A stretch of DNA of 35,222 nt. Source: an uncultured Mesonia sp. GTDB lineage: Bacteria > Bacteroidota > Bacteroidia > Flavobacteriales > Flavobacteriaceae. The notes beneath the pieces were generated by a model. It saw only the letters and a program-made list of their open reading frames with translations. It did not search any database and was not told the DNA's origin. The DNA lies in NCBI GenBank assembly GCA_947494545.1, contig CANLVH010000021.1:1-35222 (forward strand), written 5' to 3'. A program made the translations under genes and the position numbers. Positions 16,701-22,327 of the stretch are shown piece by piece (the first letter of the stretch is position 1; every line of letters begins with the position of its first letter).

Positions 16701-17868
16701 TGATGACCAAAAGAGTTTTTTACAATTAGAAACTTTAACTGTTAATAATAGCAATACCGTGGCAACTCCCAATACTAATTGGCGATATCAATATGATAAT
16801 CACTTGGGAAGTGCTACTTTAGAACTTAATAGTTCTGCTAACATTATTTCTTATGAAGAGTATTATCCTTTTGGGGCAACTTCTTATCGCTCAGGCAAGA
16901 ACCAGAGCGAAGTAAAACTAAAAAGATATAGATACTGTGGTAAAGAAAGAGACGAAGAAACAGGATTTTACTACTACGGAGCTAGATATTATGCGGCTTG
17001 GATAGGAAGGTTTATAAGTATCGATCCCTTAGCAGAAAAGTTCCCGCAGTTAACCCCTTATAACTATGCGGGTAACAAACCTGTGACCGGAAAGGATTTA
17101 GCAGGATTGCAAAATACTACTGATGATGCAGTTAAAAACAATGAAACACAATTAGAAGTTCATAAAAATAGCGATCCGTTAAAAAATAAAGAATTCGACC
17201 AACTTCAAAATAATTTAAATTATAATAATATAAAAGGTGCAGAAAATAATGGTATTCGAATTTATAATAAGAATAATAAAGAAACACCAGTAATTATTCT
17301 AAGAACTGATAGAATAAATACTGAAATTCATTTAGAACAGAATATTTTACCCATTTTAAAAGAAACATTAATTGCCAAGGATAAACCATTTTTAGATATT
17401 TATCTCCCAGAGCCTTTAGATGATGCATTAGGGTTATATTTGGATTCTAATATTGAGGATTCTGTTTTTTTTCTTTCTATTGGTCTTGAATCAACCATAG
17501 GCATAGGTAAGGCAGTTTCTTTTGATATAGCAGTATTTTCTTCAAAAGTTCAAACAACTTATACTACTACATATGATACTTATGGCGTCAATCTTGGTGG
17601 AGGTATATCAGGAGGTCTTTTAATTCCAAAAAATGAAAATAAAATAAGCCCTGATATGATTTCAGGTGAAAGTGAAGGAACTAATTTTTCATTTTTTGGA
17701 ATATCTGGGACAAAGATAGAATCATCTACCTACAATGGATCCCTATCGACGTACGGTCCTGGCTTAAAATTTGGAGGAAGCTACTTTAAAGCTTTTAGTG
17801 AATTTACTGGAGGTTGGTTTCCTGCATGGAATAAAAAACAATTAAATGAAAATTATGATAAATATTAA
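10768..17868 (+). CDS. Fused TcB-TcC toxin cocoon with RHS core and variable tip 1
   Basis: This 2,366-residue protein is a TcB-TcC fusion that should form the hollow RHS shell enclosing a toxic C-terminal tip. An SpvB domain covers about residues 50-340 (GGGAIRSMGEKF, PELSLAYNSGGGNSPFGMGW). FG-GAP type calcium-binding repeats lie near 485 (DIDGDGKPE), 542 (DLTGDGLAD), 602 (DMAGDGLSD) and 655 (DTDGSGTTD). The TcB middle region and many YD repeats follow, and the RHS core lies at about 2009-2115 (YYYGARYYAAWIGRF). The Asp-protease-type hinge reads DLAGLQ at 2110-2115, after which autocleavage is expected by family knowledge. The 251-residue tip is unlike the core, AT-rich and Gly-rich near its end (GVNLGGGISGGLL). 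I do not recognise it; a membrane-active toxin is possible. It is the only full-length copy in the window, and its immunity candidate overlaps its end. Confidence 0.93.
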   Translation: MKSPDKFSEAQQRTSTTVENQNTQTNGERFSSGNQLSNNQNPAAVELPKGGGAIRSMGEKFSANPVTGTASFSIPLPVSSARNGFQPELSLAYNSGGGNSPFGMGWNVGIPSITRKTSKGLPKYTPDDVFLLAGAEDLVPVLNENGEPYQREEPEAMVFRYRPRVEGLYNRIERWENKATGISYWRVTDKENVTSIFGQTDQSRVFNSEYPQQVFEWKIEKRYDALGNCIFFNYKRENNQQVDPQHSWEANRLKDNNANNQLYIKQILYGNSVMYASPSFDSDNQWYFQTVFDYGEHPGEIPTPNEINEWSVRQDPFSSYTPGFELRTYRLCRRVLHYHQFSGENEGNPFLVKSLEFSFDQNSIATQLTAALKNGYRNGEIESIPEMNFTYTQAEVNPIVQELNPEITKNLPAGLGVEYRWADLYGEGISGILNQSGGAWFYQANEGDQNYYQPHPDEEEPKPVLDLAPVTKLSHHPIAGTPADLQDIDGDGKPEVVIRQQGLHGFYKWPFNAHQELEMDTGYFQPFHGAPNFTEENPNARFIDLTGDGLADIMITEEDQILWMAYDEERPGYGKPHQIANALEEEVGPRLVFANGEQNIFLADMAGDGLSDLVRIENGSVCYWPNKGYGRFGAKITMGGVQHFDRSDLFDANRIRLGDTDGSGTTDIIYLGSTQTRYFLNQSGNSFAAPLSLELFPKVDNLEDVSLQDLFGNGTACLVWSSPEEKAKPFQIKYIDLMGQKPYLLEETDNGMGGIRKFSYAPSTKFYLRDRREGKPWVTRLPFPVQTLERVEVFEQITQRRFVSRYAYHHGYYDPKEREFRGFGMVEQWDSETYASFNLPALFQVGSNALEEHSHTPPIYTKTWFHNGYYAQSPTLIESYQKEYWKEDPEAWQLPPVVFSSEQYQDWSPEEFQEAHRALKGSMLRQEVYGLDESTKENTPYQITQNSFYTDCLQQQQQNRHAIFRVIEKETLAYNYEREVNDPRINHQLTLETDDYGQILQAAKIGYPRRGNDHEPEQMRSYISVNEASFINKADTLAFYRIGVTESQSLWEFRAENTPAPVNGLPPWRPEVLKNAIDGANIIPPQANFSGIGDQKQLQSLAYATYFSQDLSNELPVGEIAAHGLPYQNYQLAYTEGLIDSIYNTGTTRIDLNTTPNPITESGYVQTSFGNAEQWWVPSPRMLFNEQAFYLPIEQIEPFGGQTQISYDSFQLLVVATEDPVGNTTSMVNDYYGLQPQQITDANGNRRAVVTDALNRVTALAVMGKAPNDPDYPGYEQGDSLAVPGTTFTYNLHAFQQSGEPASVTVVKRETHIHSPNANNETLTEVAYTDGLGKELQRRVQFGAEENGIMPVSVTGRQLKNNKDLVVVQFEPYLDNGLAYTENTPPEASKIRMSYDALNRLVRTDFEDGTFTKVEFNAWQQKEYDQNDTVMASQWYIDRGSPDPSGSEPNNPEERAAWLAAKAFNTPRVLELDPLGRMFLRRNDNGSDGMPVYYDTRFELSIKGNKRNMIDARGMTTEYKTGLHDPKVGEEGEEEQLWSLIDNPDSGKTWLLPDVMNKPSYSWDSRGYRQRMEYDIAQRPIEKWVQAPTSSNEVLKQKTVYGEAANSPRIDNLLGQVFEQYDQAGKQSFTTYDFKGNLKAEARQFAQVFDAVLDYSGSVAMQTEVYNTSYSYDALDRPIRKTTPDNSTAAYSYAKNAMLENQALDVRGSGNEEQAINDITYNAKGQRTDIYYANGSKTKYVYDLETFRIIRILTTRNNGQEILQDINYTFDAAGNITQQRDDAQQTIYFSNQVVAPICKYTHDSLYRLKKATGRELNGLNQPSASDCPIQTPVPDTDSNACRNYAFNYDYDELGNILQIQHLAQNGNWTRNYFYPSDSNKLIGHTSGQTDYTYDASGNMLTMPHLNEMIWDEDDMLIEADLGGGGTAYYRYDGSGNRVRKVIVNGSTKKERLYVGEWELWQQSTNNTIETERETLSISDDQKSFLQLETLTVNNSNTVATPNTNWRYQYDNHLGSATLELNSSANIISYEEYYPFGATSYRSGKNQSEVKLKRYRYCGKERDEETGFYYYGARYYAAWIGRFISIDPLAEKFPQLTPYNYAGNKPVTGKDLAGLQNTTDDAVKNNETQLEVHKNSDPLKNKEFDQLQNNLNYNNIKGAENNGIRIYNKNNKETPVIILRTDRINTEIHLEQNILPILKETLIAKDKPFLDIYLPEPLDDALGLYLDSNIEDSVFFLSIGLESTIGIGKAVSFDIAVFSSKVQTTYTTTYDTYGVNLGGGISGGLLIPKNENKISPDMISGESEGTNFSFFGISGTKIESSTYNGSLSTYGPGLKFGGSYFKAFSEFTGGWFPAWNKKQLNENYDKY
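15103..17112 (+). repeat. RHS region of TcB-TcC repeated in the downstream cassettes (master copy)
   Basis: The 3' part of the TcB-TcC RHS region recurs downstream in five incomplete copies, all in the same orientation. Each ends at the hinge but starts at a different master position. The copies begin near 18401 (master about 16458), 20322 (about 16636), 22397 (about 16330), 24418 (about 16512) and 27371 (about 15103). Their hinges lie at 19094-19111, 20781-20798, 23162-23179, 25004-25021 and 29366-29383. Stretches are nearly identical; for example, master about 16710-16785 matches 24608-24690. These direct repeats are ready substrates for homologous recombination that would swap the tip. Confidence 0.9.
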
Positions 17869-18589
17869 AAAGGCTTTTTTTTTTTCTCTTTTACTGGTAA
17901 TGTCAAATTGTATTGATAATAATCAAAAAGAAAATTATCAAAACTTTATTCAAGATTTCAATAGTAATAATGACTTACAAATTTATGTAACTAATTGTCG
18001 TGTGAAAAGTGATTCATTAAAAATAAACACTAGAATTAAGTCTGTAATTGAAGAAACTCTTAATACAACTCAAATTAAAAGAGGGAGGGAGGTTACAAAA
18101 GAAGAATTATTTACTGTTTTAGTTGTTAATGATTTAGGTGAATATAGTATAATTATTAATAGTAATATAGAAGGAAAAATTTATTATAACTATTTCCAAA
18201 AAGTCAAAAATGATTATTATCGTTATTTAGGTAGAAATTATGTAACTCAAAAGCAATTTCTAAAGTTGAAAAGTTTATTAACAAATATTTGCGAAAGAGA
18301 TAGTGCAAAAAAGAATGAATTTAATGGAGATAAAGTCAATTATAAGAATTCACATAAATCACTTAGGAAAAAGAATTATTACACACAAGAAGAATCTAAA
18401 AATATGCTCAGCACGCCGCATTTAAACGAATTGATTTGGGATGAAGATGATATGTTGGTGGAAGCCGACCTCGGCGGAGGCGGAACCGCCTATTACCGTT
18501 ATGATGACCAAGGACAGAGGATGAGAAAAGTAATAGTAAACGGAAGCGTAAAAAAACAAAGGTTTTACATAGGAGAATGGGAATTGTAG
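17846..18589 (+). CDS. Probable immunity lipoprotein for tip 1, run on into RHS sequence
   Basis: This 247-residue frame starts within the end of the TcB-TcC gene (ATG at 17846, or 17855), the usual coupling of toxin and immunity genes. The N terminus is a hydrophobic signal peptide ending in VMSNC, a slightly atypical lipobox. Residues up to about 185 are unlike anything I recognise and are presumably the immunity protein. From about 18401 the frame enters an RHS core copy without a stop (TPHLNELIWDEDDM, then DLGGGGTAYYRYD). It ends at a TAG at 18587 where the other copies have TGG. The immunity gene has therefore lost its own end through the recombination that placed cassette 2 here. The role as immunity is inferred from position. 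Confidence 0.7.
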   Translation: MKIMINIKKAFFFSLLLVMSNCIDNNQKENYQNFIQDFNSNNDLQIYVTNCRVKSDSLKINTRIKSVIEETLNTTQIKRGREVTKEELFTVLVVNDLGEYSIIINSNIEGKIYYNYFQKVKNDYYRYLGRNYVTQKQFLKLKSLLTNICERDSAKKNEFNGDKVNYKNSHKSLRKKNYYTQEESKNMLSTPHLNELIWDEDDMLVEADLGGGGTAYYRYDDQGQRMRKVIVNGSVKKQRFYIGEWEL

Positions 18590-18964
18590 CAGCAAAGTAG
18601 CTCTGACACCCTACAAACCGAACGGGAAACTTTGTCCATTAGTGACGACCAAAAAAGTTTTTTACAATTAGAAACTTTAACGATAGATAGTGGAAACACA
18701 GTTTTAAGCCCATTTACCAACTGGCGTTGCCAATACGATAACCATTTAGGAAGTGCTTGTTTGGAATTGGATGAAAATGCTGCTGTTTTTAGCTATGAAT
18801 AATATTATCCTTTTGGATCAACGAGTTACAGAAGCGATAAATCTGCTGCTGAGGTTTCATTAAAAAGATATAGGTATTGTGGAGAGGAACGTGATGCGGC
18901 CGAATGTTAAGAAAACAGCTGGGGGCTGTTTTTAATGTAGGAGCGAGACTGCCGCGTTGGGAGA
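18401..18964 (+). pseudogene. Broken RHS core copy of cassette 2
   Basis: This segment is homologous to the 3' RHS region of the TcB-TcC gene from master position about 16458. In the RHS frame it has stops at 18587 (TGG to TAG), 18800 (GAA to TAA), 18908 and 18938. The last two lie in a foreign piece of about 60 bases that replaces the conserved segment before YYYGARYY. It cannot make a protein by itself. It can still act as homology for recombination, although the stops after the crossover would count. The RHS frame continues intact into the next feature. Confidence 0.85.
18896..18955 (+). repeat. Small palindromic insertion in the RHS core
   Basis: Compared with the other cassettes, the bases encoding the conserved DEETGF are replaced here by about 60 unrelated bases. 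The piece is bordered by GCGGC (18896-18900) and GCCGC (18951-18955). It contains a perfect hairpin, AAAACAGC at 18912-18919 and GCTGTTTT at 18925-18932, with loop TGGGG. It is more GC-rich than its surroundings. It resembles a small REP-like or non-autonomous element, or the scar of one. No transposase and no clear target duplication are visible. Confidence 0.5.
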
Positions 18965-19852
18965 TTGTATTACTACGGAGCACGATATTACGCCGCTTGG
19001 ATAGGAAGGTTTATTTCTATAGATCCTTTAGCAGAGAAATTCCCACAATTGACCCCTTATAATTATGCGGGGAATAAGCCGATTACACATAAAGATTTGG
19101 AAGGGTTGCAAGGGACAGGAGATAAAGAAGAAAATTCTAACAATGAACCTCCTGAATCTTTAATAACTAAATCTGGAAAATTAACAGAACCTGTTATTTC
19201 TTTGATTAATGCTGCTTTTTCTTATGACAAAGAAGTTATGAAAGAATCAACTTGGTCTGATTATAAAGATAGTTTAGGTGGTGAAATTTGGTTTTTTGTA
19301 ACAGGTTATCCAAATGCTTCTGTTTCAGGAGAAGATATATATTATGAATCATCTGCTCAAAACCAAACAGAATGGCTAGGTTTAATTATCCACGAAGAAA
19401 GTCATAGACAAGATATTGATCAAGTAGGAAACTTTAATTTTTACGCTAGATATTTATTTGAGGGAGCCCAAAAAAATTACAGAGAAATTAGTACTGAGAA
19501 AAAAGCCTATAATTACGGTTCTGATGATTATAAAATAGACTTGGCAGATAAATTGGTTTCTTTTAAAAATGGTATAGTATTAGATATTTTAAATGACCAG
19601 AAATTAACAACAACCGAAAAAAGTAATCAGCTAAAAAAAGTAGGATTGATGTTTAGGTTAGAAGAAATTATCGAACCAGGCATGAAACAGGTTAAATCTG
19701 AAATTACTGAAATAGAAAAAAGAATAAAAACATTTAGTGGAGCTAGTGATAGTTTAAAAGGAATGAAAGTTCAAGTAAACTATTTAAAAATTATGATGTC
19801 CATTGTAAAACTAGAAAAAAATAAAATTTTAAATGAATTAAAACAATTATGA
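18965..19852 (+). CDS. Orphan tip 2: RHS core end fused to a probable zinc metallopeptidase toxin
   Basis: The open frame begins at a TTG within the RHS core (YYYGARYYAAWIGRF), passes the hinge DLEGLQ at 19094-19111 and continues into a tip of about 247 residues. The tip contains IIHEESHRQD with HEESH at residues 143-147, a classic HExxH zinc site. E178 in TEKKAY, about 31 residues later, is a plausible third ligand as in gluzincins. The C-terminal third is charged and helical. The sequence shows no proper start, and the preceding core is broken, so the gene is probably silent and stored. The next gene overlaps its stop by ATGA. A metallopeptidase toxin is a good guess; its substrate is unknown. 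Confidence 0.72.
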   Translation: MYYYGARYYAAWIGRFISIDPLAEKFPQLTPYNYAGNKPITHKDLEGLQGTGDKEENSNNEPPESLITKSGKLTEPVISLINAAFSYDKEVMKESTWSDYKDSLGGEIWFFVTGYPNASVSGEDIYYESSAQNQTEWLGLIIHEESHRQDIDQVGNFNFYARYLFEGAQKNYREISTEKKAYNYGSDDYKIDLADKLVSFKNGIVLDILNDQKLTTTEKSNQLKKVGLMFRLEEIIEPGMKQVKSEITEIEKRIKTFSGASDSLKGMKVQVNYLKIMMSIVKLEKNKILNELKQL

Positions 19853-20259
19853 AAATACCAATCCATATTTTAATTATTTTTCTTTTTTGTGGTCAATGTG
19901 GAGAAAAACCAATACTTAGCTATGATAATGAGAAAAGAGAAATAGAGATTGTTCCTGAAAACTATCTTATTACTCAAGTAAGGATTAATAATGAAAGAGG
20001 AGATAAATTACTAGCTAAATTGGAAACAACTGGATATCAAAATGTTTCACTTTTAAATTCAAAAGAGTGGAACTATTTTAATAATGCAAAATCAAAAAAT
20101 CAAAAAATCAAAGATTTACTAGATACAAGAGCTTTAAGTATCAAAGTATTTGCAAAAGAAAAAAAGAATCCTTCTAATCGGTTTAGCTATCATTTCAATA
20201 TTAGGCCTAAAGATGAAGGAAATAAACAAAAAATCAAACCCAAAATTCTTTGTCCATAA
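19849..20259 (+). CDS. Probable immunity protein for tip 2
   Basis: This 136-residue protein starts in an ATGA overlap with the metallopeptidase tip, which implies translational coupling. It has a hydrophobic N terminus (HILIIFLFCGQCG) that looks like a signal peptide with a poor lipobox. The rest is basic and shows no family I recognise. Position, size and predicted export fit an immunity protein that neutralises the tip in the periplasm. That function is inferred only from context. Confidence 0.65.
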   Translation: MKIPIHILIIFLFCGQCGEKPILSYDNEKREIEIVPENYLITQVRINNERGDKLLAKLETTGYQNVSLLNSKEWNYFNNAKSKNQKIKDLLDTRALSIKVFAKEKKNPSNRFSYHFNIRPKDEGNKQKIKPKILCP

Positions 20260-20321
20260 TTTTCAAAAAAATAAAATTGATTCAGATACTATATTTTAAA
20301 TAAGCATTTTAAACAAATGAT

Positions 20322-20714
20322 TTTGAGCTACGACAACAAAGTAACTTTGGAGTTATCCAAACAGAACGAGAAACACTTAATACTAGCGATGACGAAAAAA
20401 CATTCTTACAATTAGAAACTTTAACCATAGATAGCGGAAACACAGTTTCAAGCCCAACTACCAATTGGCGTTACCAATATGATAACCATTTAGGTTCTGC
20501 CTGCTTAGAACTAGATAAAAATGCCGCAGTAATTTCTTATGAAGAATATTACCCATTTGGTACCACAAGCTACAGGAGTGGTAAGTCTGTTGCTGAGGTT
20601 TCATTAAAAAGATTTAGGTATTGCGGAAAGGAACGAGACGAAGAAACAGGACTTTACTATTATGGGGCTAGATTTTATGCAGCTTGGATAGGAAGGTTTA
20701 TAAGTGTCGATCCA
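20322..20714 (+). repeat. RHS core copy of cassette 3, upstream part without a start codon
   Basis: The frame of the following gene is open upstream to a stop at 20310-20312, and from about 20322 it encodes RHS core (FELRQQSNFGVIQTERETL, then NWRYQYDNHLGSACLELD). This copy begins near master position 16636. It contains no ATG until 20715, so it is not a complete gene but a stored fragment. The 60 bases between 20260 and 20321 hold nothing recognisable. Confidence 0.8.
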
Positions 20715-21506
20715 ATGGCGGAAAAATTCCCACAATTGACCCCTTATAATTATGCGGGGAATAAGTGCATTACACATAAGGATTTGGAAGGGCTGCAAAG
20801 TACAGACGACAATGAAGAGGATGTAAATGAAAATAATAAAAATGAACCACCAAAAGAAACAGAATCAAACTATTCAGAAATGCTTGATGAGATTGTAATT
20901 TATTTTTCAAGATTGAGTAGTGAAGTTAGTGAAACCATCCAAAGTGATATAAATAGGTCTGACAAAGATTGGGAACGTATGAAAAAGGATTTTAAACCTA
21001 TTTCAGAATTTATTGGTAAATTTTTAAATTTTGAGCCTAGAGGAGGTATAGTTGGTTATGCAGATAGTAATTTTACTCAAGATGGTATAGCTGAGCCCAA
21101 CAAGGCAAAGGCAGGAGATGATGTTACTTATGTAGATTTAATTGGATTACAGGTTGCAGCTGTTATTTATGGACCACAACTAAAAGGTAAAATACCTGAG
21201 GGTACCAAAATTACTAAAGATCTTTTTACTACTTTCATAGATCCGGCAGGAGATACTTCTGAAGAAAATAATATATCTTCACCTGAAATTAATGATAATG
21301 ATCTTTCTCAAAATTGGATAATTACTAAACACCTGACATATCCTTCTAAGGCTAAAACTTATAAAATAGATACTTTGGAAGGAAACCGGGCTGAAGTTCA
21401 AAAATATATGGACAGCCTAAATAAGATTAAAATTTTTAAGCCCTACTGGAATGGACCAGAGGTAAAGTTAGATTCCGTTGGTATTAGATTATTAAAAGTT
21501 AAATAA
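20715..21506 (+). CDS. Orphan tip 3: RHS core end with unidentified toxin tip
   Basis: The first ATG in this frame lies inside the RHS core (MAEKFPQLTPYNYAGNK). The hinge is DLEGLQ at 20781-20798, followed by a tip of about 235 residues. The first residues after the hinge (STDDNEEDVNEN) are shared with cassette 4, and after that the two diverge completely. The tip has mixed helix and strand character and the phrase YADSNFTQDGIAEPNKAKAGDD; I do not recognise a toxin family or active site. Three bases separate it from a lipoprotein gene that should be its immunity. It lacks the rest of the cocoon and is probably silent. Confidence 0.7.
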   Translation: MAEKFPQLTPYNYAGNKCITHKDLEGLQSTDDNEEDVNENNKNEPPKETESNYSEMLDEIVIYFSRLSSEVSETIQSDINRSDKDWERMKKDFKPISEFIGKFLNFEPRGGIVGYADSNFTQDGIAEPNKAKAGDDVTYVDLIGLQVAAVIYGPQLKGKIPEGTKITKDLFTTFIDPAGDTSEENNISSPEINDNDLSQNWIITKHLTYPSKAKTYKIDTLEGNRAEVQKYMDSLNKIKIFKPYWNGPEVKLDSVGIRLLKVK

Positions 21507-21509
21507 TTT

Positions 21510-22286
21510 ATGAAAAAATTTATGTGTTTGATCTATTTGATTTTATTGAGTTGTGTAGAATCATCTAATAAAGAATATTATAAAAGTGGAAATTTAAAAA
21601 CAAATCACTTTTATTCTAAAAAAGGTGAATTAGATTCTTTAGTTAATTATTTTGATTCTGAAAAAGCACAACCTAGAAAGATAATTTCGAAATATAACGA
21701 TAGTCTTTCATATATAATTACATATAATTCTAAAGGAAGAATGATTAGTGAGGGATATATAAACAAAGATTCCATTAAACTAGGAAAATGGTATTTATAT
21801 AAAGATGACACCACAGAAGTTTTTGAATTCAAAGAGATAAGAGGGGATCAATATCTTAATCAATCCTGGGTGAAGAATTCAAATGGAGATACTATTTCGG
21901 GAAACTATTTTCATTTAAAGAAAACAAAAGATTCGGTTAAAGTTAATGATATAGTTACTTTTAAGTTTTATTTAGAAGGTTTTATTTTATCTCCAAATTC
22001 AGAATTGATATTTTTATATCCCAAAGATGATAAAAATTTCGATGAAAATTTTTCCAACGAATTTATTTTGAAAAAGGATACAATTAGGAGTTTAAAATAT
22101 ACCGACGTTAATTACAATTTAGAACAGTTACCATTGAATCATATGCTGATGGTAAATTTTCAATTTGAAAGCTCTGGAAGAAAGAAAATAAGAGGAATAT
22201 TGACAGAAATAAATAAAATCCAAGAAGATTCTTTCAAATTGGAAGAGAGAAAAATTTATTTTGATCAGTATATATATGTAGAATAA
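21510..22286 (+). CDS. Probable immunity lipoprotein for tip 3, YwqK/MORN-like
   Basis: This 258-residue protein has a lipoprotein signal peptide with a good lipobox (LILLSC). Residues about 25-115 contain short repeats of the MORN-like YwqK antitoxin type (YYKSGNLKTNHFYSKKGELD, YNSKGRMISEGYINKDSIKLGKWYLY). YwqK-like proteins often act as immunity or antitoxin proteins of polymorphic toxins. The C-terminal half is beta-rich and unassigned. It follows tip 3 by three bases. Outer- or inner-membrane anchoring in the periplasm suggests that tip 3 acts there. Confidence 0.72.
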   Translation: MKKFMCLIYLILLSCVESSNKEYYKSGNLKTNHFYSKKGELDSLVNYFDSEKAQPRKIISKYNDSLSYIITYNSKGRMISEGYINKDSIKLGKWYLYKDDTTEVFEFKEIRGDQYLNQSWVKNSNGDTISGNYFHLKKTKDSVKVNDIVTFKFYLEGFILSPNSELIFLYPKDDKNFDENFSNEFILKKDTIRSLKYTDVNYNLEQLPLNHMLMVNFQFESSGRKKIRGILTEINKIQEDSFKLEERKIYFDQYIYVE

Positions 22287-22327
22287 TTTGAATTTATTCT
22301 ACTAGGATAAATAAGATAAGGGTTGTC

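Noticed and set aside
18896..18961. Possible integron attC site in the insertion (hairpin with a nearby GTTGGGA)
   Set aside because: The matching RYYYAAC end is absent, no integrase is in the window, and cassette order is explained by RHS homology.
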